A stretch of DNA of 39,566 bases, taken from assembly GCA_021812985.1 (NCBI GenBank), contig JAKAMG010000028.1, forward strand, positions 1 through 39,566, written 5' to 3'. The first letter of the stretch is position 1, and each line of letters starts with the position of its first letter. Positions 16,501 to 24,479 of this stretch are shown here, piece after piece. The DNA is from Bacteroidota bacterium. Lineage in GTDB: Bacteria > Bacteroidota > Ignavibacteria > Kryptoniales > JAKASW01. The notes under the pieces are model-generated. The model saw only the letters and a list, made by a program, of their open reading frames with translations. It had not been told where the DNA came from and made no database searches. The translations under genes and the position numbers were made by a program.

Positions 16501-17958
16501 CCTTCCGGAAAATTCATCGACATCAACACTGCGGGGGTCACGCTTCTCGGCTATGACTCAAAGGAAGAGCTTCTCAGCCTCGAAAGTGTAAGCGAACTCT
16601 ATGAGGATCCCGGAGAAAGAGAAAGCGCGAAAGCGCTTCTGGAGAAACATGGCTTCATCAAGGATAACCCGATCACGCTGAAGAGGAAAGACGGAGGGCG
16701 CATAATCGTCCACGACTCTTCTACGGTTATACGCGACGCTGACGGCAAAATCGCGGCGTACCGCGGCATACTTAAGGATGTTACAGAGAAGAAGATGCTC
16801 GAGGAGCAGCTACTTCAGTCTCAGAAACTCGAAAGCCTGGGGCAGTTGACTAGCGGCATAGCTCATGATTTCAACAACGTGCTCGGCGGAATTATCGGCT
16901 TCGCCGAACTCGCCCTCGGCAAGGTTTCCGACGACCATCCTGTGAACAGCTATCTGACGCGGATATACGGACTTGCTGACAGGGCCGCGAAAATCACTAA
17001 GCAGCTCCTGGCTTTTTCCCGTAGGCAGATTCTCATGCCGAGAGACGTGGACCTGAACTCCCTTATAGAAGAGATGCTCGAGCTGCTTCGCCGCCTCCTG
17101 GGGGAAAGAATCCAGATAAGGTTCGCGCCGGGGAGGAGTCTGAGTACAGTAAAGGTTGATCCGTCCCAGTTCGAACAGGTCCTTTTGAATCTTGCAGTCA
17201 ACGCGGGCGATGCGATGAAACAGGTAGGCACTCTGACTATCGAAACCGCAAACGTATTTCTAGACGAGGCGTACTGCAGGAAACATGCGGGAGTCAAACC
17301 GGGCGAGTACGTGATGACATCGGTAAGCGACACGGGGATGGGGATTGAACCTTCCGTCATGGAGCGGATTTTCGAACCCTTCTTCACCACGAAGGAAATT
17401 GGAAAAGGGACCGGACTTGGTCTCTCCGTCGTCCACGGGATCGTGAGACAGCATGGTGGAACGATAAACGTTTACAGCGAGGTAGGAAAGGGGAGCACGT
17501 TCACGGTTTATTTCCCCGCTTTGAAAGGAGTGGCCGTTTCTCCGGCGGATCAGCAAAACGAAGTCAGAGAATTGGAAGGGGGAACTGAAACCATCCTTCT
17601 GGTCGAAGACAACGATGAAATGCGGGAGTTCATGAGTACTCTCCTGATCGAGAACGGATATGAGGTCCTTGCGGCACACGAAGGCGAGGAGGGGGTGAGG
17701 ATCTTCGAACAAAACGCTTCGAAGATCGCGCTCGTCATCACGGACATTGTAATGCCGAAGATGACGGGGAGGGAACTCAGAGATGCCATACGGGCGAAAT
17801 TTTCACACAGCAAATTTCTTTTCATAAGTGGCTACGCCGACAGCGTTGTCCATCACGGATTTATACTCGACGAAAAGGTTGATTTTCTGCAGAAGCCATT
17901 CAACGCGTTCGACTTCACACGCAGGGCAAGAGAAATCATAGACAGACGAAATCCCTAA
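13600..17958 (+). CDS. Hybrid sensor histidine kinase, REC-REC-PAS3-GAF-PAS2-HK-REC
   Basis: A 1452-residue soluble multi-sensor kinase with no membrane segment. Order of domains: receiver 1 (1-120; Asp54, Thr82, Lys104); receiver 2 (about 132-252), degenerate, with Glu187 at the phospho-acceptor position but Lys238 kept; PAS domains at about 266-395, 399-520 and 526-645; GAF (about 655-808); PAS at about 818-940 and 947-1060; HisKA with phospho-His1089 in GIAHDFNN; HATPase with DTGMGI and GKGTGLGLS; and a C-terminal receiver with Asp1382 in VITDIVMPKMTG. The N-terminal receiver suggests it is itself the target of another kinase. No output regulator is adjacent. The ATG has a weak site (AAGAG); no better start is seen. 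Confidence 0.93.
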   Translation: MKVLYVEDSQADISLVRHELLKSGNDFDLDSAGTVHEALKKIKADATYDVALVDLRLPDGDGISILNEIRQKKLPIAVVMITGFGDEDVAVGALKAGADDYVVKSGKHYKELPSILRRNADERERRRSFGTSIRVLFVGGKGPEVESAFEHLSRKSPHIKIKTALSKSDFLSKIAGTDVPYDVFLIEQGTKEINVLDTIKELRNSQAAGIPVVVLADSGTQEKAALAMKVGASDYVVKSEHFQIKLASVLESALQRARLERERAALKESEERHRMISGLISDYAYVFKVDPEGKIDGEWLSDSFQHRFGYTLTEVRERGGWQALVHPDDLPIIMEHVRKVVSGDIDTAEFRFVTRSGESRWLRDSASPVWGFAHKRVVRIYGASQDITDRKVADDEVRRSEARFKELSDFLPEPVFETDRDRKIVFANRAFTELFGVESIRLNTGLDLLDFFSKEDRERAAERLDRVLEGKDLEPERFDVKAASGADVPVLLSVSPIIHESEVVGVRGVLTDLTEITAAHEAAAAGENKYRFIFESSADEFYLLDERGIFLQVNEAGCERLGFAREEMIGQSLNMILSPEHKIKTEERVKEILLRKDVTFESVHVRKDGTQIPVEVRSRAALFDGKPVLLSVARDLTERKKAEDAIARRNRQLRILSAASMKVNALLNADEILRTLVMSGIELIGAKAGTVGLIENGVLTFKEYCEEGKFREINAAFSPGEGIPGEVWLSKHPKIVVDCETSDSPAVMGRGESGVYNLVDVPILNRTGEVLGVFAVHNSEGKRPFSEEDVEMLESLASSAAVALENAKLIADITRADAAIRESEEKFRTLVESSLVGVYIVQDDRFVYANPAMAKIYGYTPEEFLAIESVRETVAPDDRERVDGYIRQRIYGEIPSVKYDYNAIRKDGSIVRVEALGSKTIYAGWPAIIGTAEDVTQRKIAEEMLRRSEERYRHLFEDSLDTIYVTTPSGKFIDINTAGVTLLGYDSKEELLSLESVSELYEDPGERESAKALLEKHGFIKDNPITLKRKDGGRIIVHDSSTVIRDADGKIAAYRGILKDVTEKKMLEEQLLQSQKLESLGQLTSGIAHDFNNVLGGIIGFAELALGKVSDDHPVNSYLTRIYGLADRAAKITKQLLAFSRRQILMPRDVDLNSLIEEMLELLRRLLGERIQIRFAPGRSLSTVKVDPSQFEQVLLNLAVNAGDAMKQVGTLTIETANVFLDEAYCRKHAGVKPGEYVMTSVSDTGMGIEPSVMERIFEPFFTTKEIGKGTGLGLSVVHGIVRQHGGTINVYSEVGKGSTFTVYFPALKGVAVSPADQQNEVRELEGGTETILLVEDNDEMREFMSTLLIENGYEVLAAHEGEEGVRIFEQNASKIALVITDIVMPKMTGRELRDAIRAKFSHSKFLFISGYADSVVHHGFILDEKVDFLQKPFNAFDFTRRAREIIDRRNP

Positions 17959-18045
17959 TCCCGACATAACGGCCGCGTTGTTTTCCCTTGTCCATCATCG
18001 CCTGCACGATGAAAAGACTTTAATCTTGTTTTAACCCCCCTTTCC

Positions 18046-18074
18046 TTGCCAATCTGAATCCCTTTCTTTAAACT
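18046..18074 (+). promoter_or_regulatory. Candidate promoter of the glucoamylase-pentose phosphate operon
   Basis: TTGCCA (18046-18051) and TAAACT (18069-18074) are spaced by 17 bases, in the 143-bp gap after the kinase. The start codon is 27 bases downstream of the -10 box, with GAAAGGA between. It likely drives the glucoamylase gene and possibly gnd-zwf-pgl behind it. Confidence 0.55.
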
Positions 18075-18101
18075 GAAATAGGGAAGAAAGGACATTACTT
18101 C

Positions 18102-20489
18102 ATGCCAAGCACAACTACACCCCCCGGCTGGCCGGGAATACCAGGGCGTTGGACTTCGAGCGCAAAGAGCGGACTTGGCGTCGCTCACGTCGGAGTTAGC
18201 CCGGTCTGGTTCACCCTCTCTCATGGGATACTGAACGAGGTCTACTATCCGCGCATGGACCAGGCCATGATACGCGACACGGAACTCATCATCACCGATG
18301 GAAGGGACTTCTTCTCCGAAGAGAAGAGGGACGCGGCCCATCAGACTGCGCTGATCGAAGCCGGAATACCCGCTTATCTTCTGATCAACAGATGCGTGTC
18401 CGGCCGGTATACCATCGAAAAGAAAATAGTCACCGACCCTCGCAGGCCGGTGGTGATCCAGAAAATAAAGTTCACCCCCAATGCCGGCGCTCTTTCGGAT
18501 TACATCGTTCACGTCATACTGTCCCCCCACATCGCCAATAGGGGGGCCGGGAACACCGGATGGATAGGCGACTTCAAAGGGAGACAGGCCTTGATGGCTT
18601 CGCGGGACGGATATGCTCTTGCGATGCTGGCATCTGTGCCAATCAGGGGAGCGAGCGTCGGTTTCGTCGGAACATCTGACGGGTGGCAGGATTTGAAAAC
18701 CAACAAGAGACTTACCTCGGCATACAGGTCTGCTGAAAACGGGAACGTGGCCCTTACCGCAGAACTCGATGCGGCTGCTGCCGGAGGCGAGTTCACGCTG
18801 GCGCTCGGGTTCGGCAGGACTGCCGATGAGGCGGCGCATCAGGCACTTGCTTCCCTCTATGACGGTTTCGAGAGTTCGCTTGAAGAATATTCCGGTTTTT
18901 GGAGGAGCTGGCGCCGAAAGACATGGTCGCCTGGTAAGAAGGCGGCGCTTCATGACGTAAGCAAAGTAGTGCTGAAGTCCCACCTCGGGGTGTACATGCC
19001 GGGCGGGATTATAGCCAGTCTTTCGATCCCGTGGGGCTTCTCGAAGGGGGACGATGACCTTGGTGGTTACCACCTCGTCTGGCCGCGTGATATGGTCGAG
19101 GCGGCAGGCGCATTCCTTGCCTTTGGTGCAAACGAGGAAGCAAGGGAAGCGATGACCTATCTTGAGGCGACGCAGGAAAGCGACGGTCATTGGCCGCAGA
19201 ATATGTGGATGGATGGAAGTCAGTACTGGGGTGGAATCCAGATGGATGAATCGGCGCTTCCGATACTCCTTGTGGATCTCGCCCGGCGAAAGGGCGCCCT
19301 GACTGATGATCAGGTTGAGCGATTCTGGCCGATGATCAGACGCGCCGCGGAATTCATCGTCCGCAACGGCCCGGTCAGCCAGCAGGACAGATGGGAGGAA
19401 GATCCGGGTTATACTCCGTTCACGTTGGCTGCGGAGATCGCCGCGCTCGTCGTCGCATCGGAGTATGCGGCGAAATATGAAAGTCGGGAGCTGGCAAACT
19501 ATTTGCTGGACACCGCCGACTACTGGAATTCGAGCATAGAAAGGTGGATATACGTGACGGGGACGAACCTCGCGCGAGAGCTCAACGTGGAAGGTTACTA
19601 CGTTCGGGTGTCGCCCATGGATGTGGCGGAGGCTGGTTCGCCGAAAGACGGATATGTCCCGATCAAAAACCGTCCCCCCGACGATACTAATTTCAAGGCC
19701 ACTCACATCATAAGCCCGGACGCCCTAGCCCTCGTCAGGCTCGGCCTCCGCGACGCGAAGGACCCGCGGATCGTCAACACAGTGAAGGCAATCGATAAAC
19801 TCCTCCGTGTCGAAACGCCCTCCGGGCCATCATGGCACAGGTACAACGACGACGGCTATGGAGAGCACGAGGATGGAAACCCTTTCGACGGAACGGGAAT
19901 CGGGAGGGCTTGGCCTCTTCTAACCGGTGAGAGGGCCCACTACGAGTTGGCCGCGGGAAATATCTCCGCCGCGAAGAAGCTGATGACGGCCATGGAATCA
20001 TTTGCCGGTGAAGGGGGGCTCCTGCCGGAGCAGGTCTGGGACTCGCCTGACATACCTGACAGGGAATTGTTCTTCGGAAAGCCTTCAGGCTCGGCAATGC
20101 CTCTCGTCTGGGCTCACGCGGAATATCTCAAGCTCGTCAGATCGCTCGAAGAAGGAGATGTCTTCGACGCGCCGCCTCAGACGGTCATGCGCTATATCAA
20201 GGAGACTCATCCCGCATCGTTCGCCATGTGGAGGTTCAATCACAAGATAAAATCCATTCCGCGGGGAGTGAGGCTGAGGATAGAACTTCCCGTTTCTGCA
20301 ACGGTTCACTGGTCCGCAGACGGCTGGAAACATACACACGACACAGATACCGCCGACACACACATTGGAATGCACGTGGCAGACTTACCCGCTTCCGAAT
20401 TGAACCAAGCGAGGGAAATTTTGTTTACATTTTATTGGAAACAATCGGAAAACTGGGAAGGCAAGGATTTCTCGGTATCAGTTGAATAA
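18102..20489 (+). CDS. GH15 glucan 1,4-alpha-glucosidase (glucoamylase), no signal peptide
   Basis: A 795-residue bacterial-type glucoamylase. An N-terminal beta-sandwich (about 10-285) precedes the (alpha/alpha)6 barrel (about 300-690), in which IPWGFSKGDDDLGGYHLVWPRD is cut here to its key parts PWGF (317-320 region) and VWPRDM. The likely general acid lies in DRWEE (Glu432/Glu433) and the general base is Glu643 in LPEQVWD. A C-terminal beta domain (about 700-795) closes the protein. It should release beta-D-glucose from the non-reducing ends of alpha-glucans. The N-terminus is hydrophilic with no signal peptide, so it probably acts in the cytoplasm on glycogen or maltodextrin. It is followed after 11 bases by gnd, zwf and pgl. 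Glucodextranase activity (alpha-1,6) is an alternative within GH15. Confidence 0.9.
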   Translation: MPSTTTPPGWPGIPGRWTSSAKSGLGVAHVGVSPVWFTLSHGILNEVYYPRMDQAMIRDTELIITDGRDFFSEEKRDAAHQTALIEAGIPAYLLINRCVSGRYTIEKKIVTDPRRPVVIQKIKFTPNAGALSDYIVHVILSPHIANRGAGNTGWIGDFKGRQALMASRDGYALAMLASVPIRGASVGFVGTSDGWQDLKTNKRLTSAYRSAENGNVALTAELDAAAAGGEFTLALGFGRTADEAAHQALASLYDGFESSLEEYSGFWRSWRRKTWSPGKKAALHDVSKVVLKSHLGVYMPGGIIASLSIPWGFSKGDDDLGGYHLVWPRDMVEAAGAFLAFGANEEAREAMTYLEATQESDGHWPQNMWMDGSQYWGGIQMDESALPILLVDLARRKGALTDDQVERFWPMIRRAAEFIVRNGPVSQQDRWEEDPGYTPFTLAAEIAALVVASEYAAKYESRELANYLLDTADYWNSSIERWIYVTGTNLARELNVEGYYVRVSPMDVAEAGSPKDGYVPIKNRPPDDTNFKATHIISPDALALVRLGLRDAKDPRIVNTVKAIDKLLRVETPSGPSWHRYNDDGYGEHEDGNPFDGTGIGRAWPLLTGERAHYELAAGNISAAKKLMTAMESFAGEGGLLPEQVWDSPDIPDRELFFGKPSGSAMPLVWAHAEYLKLVRSLEEGDVFDAPPQTVMRYIKETHPASFAMWRFNHKIKSIPRGVRLRIELPVSATVHWSADGWKHTHDTDTADTHIGMHVADLPASELNQAREILFTFYWKQSENWEGKDFSVSVE

Positions 20490-20500
20490 GGAGAATTGAA

Positions 20501-21409
20501 ATGAAGATCGGATTGATAGGGCTTGGAAAAATGGGAGCCAATATGGCTCAGAGACTCCTGGAAGGGGGACACAAGGTGGTCGGATACGATCGTGATCCCC
20601 AGGCCGTGAAGCGAATTGTCGATCAGGGGAACGAAGGAGCGGCATCGATGGATGAGCTTGCCGCCAAACTTCCGACACCGAAAATTGTCTGGATAATGGT
20701 GCCCGCCGGCAAACCAGTGGACGATACCATAGATCTTTTGCTGAAGCATATGAAGGCTGGAGATATTCTCATAGATGGAGGTAACTCCTATTATAAAGAC
20801 TCTATGCGGAGGGCGAAGAAGCTCGCTGAGAGCGGGATAAGCATGATAGACGCCGGTGTCAGCGGGGGAATATGGGGGCTGAAGGAAGGCTACAGCATGA
20901 TGGTCGGCGGAGACGAAAAGGCCGTCAGTGTAATGCGTCCTGTGTTCGAAGCGCTCGCTCCCGGAAAGGAGAAGGGATGGGGGCACGTAGGACCCTCCGG
21001 CTCGGGGCATTTCGTGAAGATGGTCCACAACGGAATCGAGTACGGGCTCATGGAGGCGTACGCCGAAGGTTTCGAACTCCTCAGGAAAAAGGGCGAGTTC
21101 GGGCTTGACCTCCACCAGGTCGCGGAGATATGGAGATTCGGAAGCGTGGTCCGGAGCTGGCTCCTCGATTTGACGGCCGACGCGCTGAGCAAAGATCAGG
21201 ACCTGAAGGGGATATCTCCTTTTGTGGCGGATTCCGGCGAAGGGAGATGGACCGCGCTTGAGGCCATTGATCTCGGCGTCTCTCTTCCAGTGATTACCCA
21301 GTCTCTCTATGAGCGCTTCTCAAGCCAGGACAGCGAGGAATTTGGTGGCCGGCTCCTCGCCATGATGAGACACGAATTCGGCGGTCATGCAGTAAAGGAA
21401 GGAAAGTGA
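20501..21409 (+). CDS. gnd: 6-phosphogluconate dehydrogenase, short decarboxylating type
   Basis: A 302-residue oxidoreductase converting 6-phosphogluconate to ribulose 5-phosphate and CO2 with reduction of NAD(P). The nucleotide loop is GLIGLGKMGANM (4-15), then the DGGNSYYKDS motif, the substrate-binding GVSGG, and catalytic-region SGSGHFVKMVHNGIEYG. It is the short form of about 300 residues, whereas the classic E. coli enzyme has about 470; short forms are often NAD-preferring. A good site, AAGGAG, lies about 6 bases before the ATG. It sits one base from zwf, so the two are co-translated in an oxidative pentose phosphate operon. Confidence 0.95.
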   Translation: MKIGLIGLGKMGANMAQRLLEGGHKVVGYDRDPQAVKRIVDQGNEGAASMDELAAKLPTPKIVWIMVPAGKPVDDTIDLLLKHMKAGDILIDGGNSYYKDSMRRAKKLAESGISMIDAGVSGGIWGLKEGYSMMVGGDEKAVSVMRPVFEALAPGKEKGWGHVGPSGSGHFVKMVHNGIEYGLMEAYAEGFELLRKKGEFGLDLHQVAEIWRFGSVVRSWLLDLTADALSKDQDLKGISPFVADSGEGRWTALEAIDLGVSLPVITQSLYERFSSQDSEEFGGRLLAMMRHEFGGHAVKEGK

Positions 21410-21410
21410 G

Positions 21411-22853
21411 ATGAACGGCAAGAGAATACCACCATATCTCCTAGTGATAATTGGCGGGACGGGAGACCTCGCCCGCAGAAAGCTCCTCCCCGCTATATGC
21501 CGGCTCCGCGACAAACATCTGTCGGAGTTCCAGCTCATCGGCGCCGGTACAGGGAAGAAGCATAATGATGAAACTTACCGTGACTTCGTTGCCCGCTCGC
21601 TGGAAGAGGAAGGAATCGATCACGCTGCGTACGGTGAGTCCTTCGAGTGGGCATATTACCATTCAGTCGGAGGCGGCTCACTTGAGGAGTACAAGAGCCT
21701 CGCAGACCGGATACTGGAGATCGAGAAGCAATCAAACCTTCCCGGCAACAGAATTTTCTACCTTGCTGTGCCCCCTTCCGTCTTTCCGAACGCGATAAAG
21801 AACATCGGCGAAGTCGGGCTGAATAAGAGCGGAGGCGAAGTCAAGCTGGTCGTCGAGAAGCCCTTCGGGCAGGACCTCCAGTCAGCCCGCGAACTCAATG
21901 CCCTCGTACATAAGTACTTCGACGAGTCCCAGATCTACCGCATCGACCATTATCTGGGCAAGGAGACTGTGCAGAACCTGATCGCTTTCAGGTTCAGCAA
22001 TGCAATGTTTGAGTCCTTGTGGAACAGGGACAGGATCGAGCGGGTCGAAATAACTGTCGCCGAGACCGTGGGCGCCGAGCACAGGGGAGGTTACTACGAT
22101 CGCGTGGGCGCGCTCCGCGACATGATACAGAACCACCTTACCCAGCTGACAACACTGACTGCCATGGAAGTCCCGACCGCACTCGAGGCAGACGCCGTCC
22201 GCCATGAGAAAGTGAAGGTGCTCCGCTCGATATCTCCGATCTCGCCCGATGATGTCGTCTATGGCCAGTACATGCGCGGTGCGGTAGAGGGACGCGAAGT
22301 CGAAGGCTACCTTGAGGAAGAAAGAGTGAGCAAGGATTCGCAGACCGAGACGTACGTGGCGCTCAAGCTTAACATATCTAACTGGAGATGGCAGGGAGTT
22401 CCGTTTATACTCAGAACAGGGAAGCGTATGTTCAAAGGCATAACTGAAATCGCCATAACTTTCCGCCGGCCACCCGTATCGATATTCCGCCAGTTCTCAA
22501 TTAAGGACATACAACCTAACAGGCTGATCATGACGCTTCAGCCGAATGAAGGGTTTGACCTCCTGTTCAAGGTGAAAGAGCCGGGCGACAGCTACAAGCT
22601 TTCGACGCAGCGGCTCCATTTCCAGTACGGCGAAGTCTTCGGAAGAATTCCGGATGCCTATGAGACACTTCTTCTCGACGTTCTAAAGGGTGACCAGACT
22701 CTGTTCGTCCGGGCGGACGAGGTGGAAACCTCGTGGGAGCTTTATACGCCCCTACTCTCACAGAATTTCCCTGTCCATAAATACGCGTCGGGCACTTGGG
22801 GACCGCCGGAAGCGGAGAGGCTTCTCGACGGGGAGAAGTGGTGCACAATTTGA
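21411..22853 (+). CDS. zwf: Glucose-6-phosphate 1-dehydrogenase
   Basis: A 480-residue enzyme oxidising glucose 6-phosphate to 6-phosphogluconolactone. The nucleotide-binding start is VIIGGTGDLARRKL, and the active-site signature RIDHYLGKE is intact with His180; EKPFG and the C-terminal catalytic domain (about 190-475) are normal. The ATG follows the gnd stop by a single base, with GGAAAG before it. The end overlaps the pgl start region. It provides NADPH or NADH together with gnd and pgl. Nothing unusual is seen in length or motifs. Confidence 0.97.
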   Translation: MNGKRIPPYLLVIIGGTGDLARRKLLPAICRLRDKHLSEFQLIGAGTGKKHNDETYRDFVARSLEEEGIDHAAYGESFEWAYYHSVGGGSLEEYKSLADRILEIEKQSNLPGNRIFYLAVPPSVFPNAIKNIGEVGLNKSGGEVKLVVEKPFGQDLQSARELNALVHKYFDESQIYRIDHYLGKETVQNLIAFRFSNAMFESLWNRDRIERVEITVAETVGAEHRGGYYDRVGALRDMIQNHLTQLTTLTAMEVPTALEADAVRHEKVKVLRSISPISPDDVVYGQYMRGAVEGREVEGYLEEERVSKDSQTETYVALKLNISNWRWQGVPFILRTGKRMFKGITEIAITFRRPPVSIFRQFSIKDIQPNRLIMTLQPNEGFDLLFKVKEPGDSYKLSTQRLHFQYGEVFGRIPDAYETLLLDVLKGDQTLFVRADEVETSWELYTPLLSQNFPVHKYASGTWGPPEAERLLDGEKWCTI

Positions 22854-23572
22854 ACCTTGAGCTCAAGAGGTTCGCCGACCTTGACGAACTCAGCAACGCG
22901 GCGGCCAAAGAGGTAAGCGAGCTCATCAGGAGCGTGGTTGCCAAGAAGGGGAAGTTCTCGCTCGTCCTTTCGGGAGGAAGCACGCCGAAGGGACTCTATC
23001 GTCTCCTTGCGACAACCCATCGCGAATCCGTCCCCTGGGGATCTGTTTCCGTATTCTTTGGCGACGAGAGATACGTTCCCCATACTGACGCACGAAGCAA
23101 TTACCTTATGGCCAGGGAGACGCTTCTTGACCACATACCAATCCCTTCGGCGAACGTACATCCCATCCCGACTGACTTTTCGAATCCATCGGATGCCGCC
23201 GCTGCTTATGAGAGTGTTCTCTCAGCAGAAATTCCAGGAGAGGGAAACTCGTTTGACCTTGTTCTGCTGGGGATGGGGGGGGAAGGTCATACGGCTTCAC
23301 TCTTTCCTTTTACGCCTTCGCTTGATGAGAAGAGCAAGTGGGTTGTCCCTTCGGATGTTCCGCCCGTTCCTCACAAGAGAATTACACTTACATATGCGGT
23401 TTTGAACCGCTCTTCGGCGGTTTATTTTCTGATTTCCGGGCACGACAAGCGTGAGGCTCTGAAAGAGGTATTATCAGACGCGGCCGACTATCACAAATAT
23501 CCGGCAAAAGGGATAGCGCCCGTAAATGGGAAGCTTGTCTGGTGGGTAGATTCAGGGGCAATGAATGGGTGA
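22841..23572 (+). CDS. pgl: 6-phosphogluconolactonase
   Basis: About 243 residues, hydrolysing 6-phosphogluconolactone to 6-phosphogluconate, the step between zwf and gnd. Family motifs are LVLSGGSTPKGLYRLL near the N-terminus, FFGDERYVP, and GMGGEGHTASLFP. The start is uncertain. An in-frame ATG at 22796 would add residues unlike the family and overlap zwf by 58 bases. GTG at 22841 has GGGGAGA a few bases ahead and is used here. TTG at 22850, overlapping the zwf stop as TTGA, gives the most family-like N-terminus and matches the start style of other genes in the window. Confidence 0.93.
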   Translation: MHNLNLELKRFADLDELSNAAAKEVSELIRSVVAKKGKFSLVLSGGSTPKGLYRLLATTHRESVPWGSVSVFFGDERYVPHTDARSNYLMARETLLDHIPIPSANVHPIPTDFSNPSDAAAAYESVLSAEIPGEGNSFDLVLLGMGGEGHTASLFPFTPSLDEKSKWVVPSDVPPVPHKRITLTYAVLNRSSAVYFLISGHDKREALKEVLSDAADYHKYPAKGIAPVNGKLVWWVDSGAMNG

Positions 23573-23678
23573 TGCTTAAAAAGGGGCTGGGGAGACCAAA
23601 ATAGCCCACCAAATTTTTAGTGAAACAGAGAGGCCGCGAAAAATTTTCTAAACCTCGCAAAATCAAAGAGTTAGCGCC

Positions 23679-23707
23679 TTGACTTTTCCGCCGCTTTTTG
23701 TTATTAT
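23679..23707 (+). promoter_or_regulatory. Strong sigma-70-type promoter for the purC operon
   Basis: TTGACT (23679-23684) and TATTAT (23702-23707) are separated by 17 bases, each with one or two departures from consensus. The purC start codon is 24 bases after the -10 box, leaving a leader of about 18 bases that holds GGAGG. The surrounding bases are AT-rich, unlike the coding regions. Confidence 0.75.
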
Positions 23708-23731
23708 TTTACGAATTTCAGCGGAGGTTTA

Positions 23732-24475
23732 TTGGCGAAAACAGAAAAAAGACCGGTGCTCTCCAAAGGGAGTTCGAAAGTTCTATACTCGCTCCCACAG
23801 GATGATATTCTTTTGGCTGAATTCCGTCCGGAGTTGGGGGTTGACGGGAAAAAGATTTTCAAGATCAAGGATCGCCCAAAGATCGCAGCGGAACTTCAAG
23901 CCTTCATCTTCGCGTATCTCGAAACGTATCAGATACCTACGCACTTCTTCAGTCAGAACGGTTCCGAACTTCTTGTAAAGCGTCTGAACATTATCCCTGT
24001 CGAAGTCACTGTCAGAAACCTTACCTCCCAATCCTTCGCCAAGCGTTTCAGGCATTTCAAACCGAAGCAGCAGCTTGATTTTCCGATCTTCGAATATTTG
24101 TTGAAAGATGAGACCGGTGAGCATCTCGTCAATGAAACTTATCTCTACGCGCTGCAGATGCTGACGCCGGAAGAGTTCAGAACGATCAACCGCCTCGCGA
24201 GTAAAATCGATGCTGTGATGAAGAGCTTCCTGGAGAGACGCGGATTGACGCTCGTCGATATCAAGATGAAATTCGGTAAGTATAAAGGCGTGATAATGCT
24301 TGGCGACGAAATATCGCCGGAGAATATCACCGCCATCGACAACTCGACCGGCGAGGAGATCTCCGTCGCCTCGTCAAGGGATTCGCGAGAGGCTTCCAAG
24401 AATTATCAACTGGTTTACAGTCGCATTCTCCCTTCTGCACCGCGCGGCGCCACGGCGCCAAAGCGCAAGGCTTGA
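23732..24475 (+). CDS. purC: Phosphoribosylaminoimidazole-succinocarboxamide synthase
   Basis: A 247-residue SAICAR synthetase of de novo purine synthesis. Family motifs are KGSSKVLY (12-19), IPTHF (68-72), IIPVEVTVRN (87-96) followed by SFAKR, and DIKMKFG with LGDEISPEN near the C-terminus. The usual second substrate motif (KDDxxxDP) is altered to KDETGEH, which is a mild oddity. The start codon is TTG, with GGAGG four bases ahead, and the frame has no better start. The last 15 or so residues are a basic tail beyond the normal end. It opens a run of purine and phospholipid genes behind its own promoter. Confidence 0.9.
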   Translation: MAKTEKRPVLSKGSSKVLYSLPQDDILLAEFRPELGVDGKKIFKIKDRPKIAAELQAFIFAYLETYQIPTHFFSQNGSELLVKRLNIIPVEVTVRNLTSQSFAKRFRHFKPKQQLDFPIFEYLLKDETGEHLVNETYLYALQMLTPEEFRTINRLASKIDAVMKSFLERRGLTLVDIKMKFGKYKGVIMLGDEISPENITAIDNSTGEEISVASSRDSREASKNYQLVYSRILPSAPRGATAPKRKA

Positions 24476-24479
24476 CAAT

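Noticed and set aside
17955-19706. 583-codon open frame on the minus strand opposite the glucoamylase
   Set aside because: It lies antisense to a clear GH15 gene, has no recognisable domain, and its composition (rich in Arg, His, Pro) is typical of a shadow frame in GC-rich coding DNA.
22796-22840. ATG start for pgl at 22796
   Set aside because: It adds 15 residues unlike the family and overlaps zwf by 58 bases; GTG at 22841 or TTG at 22850 are better.
23583-23626. Terminator after pgl
   Set aside because: GGGCT/AGCCC with a 14-base loop followed by a short T-run is too weak to assign; other folds are as likely.
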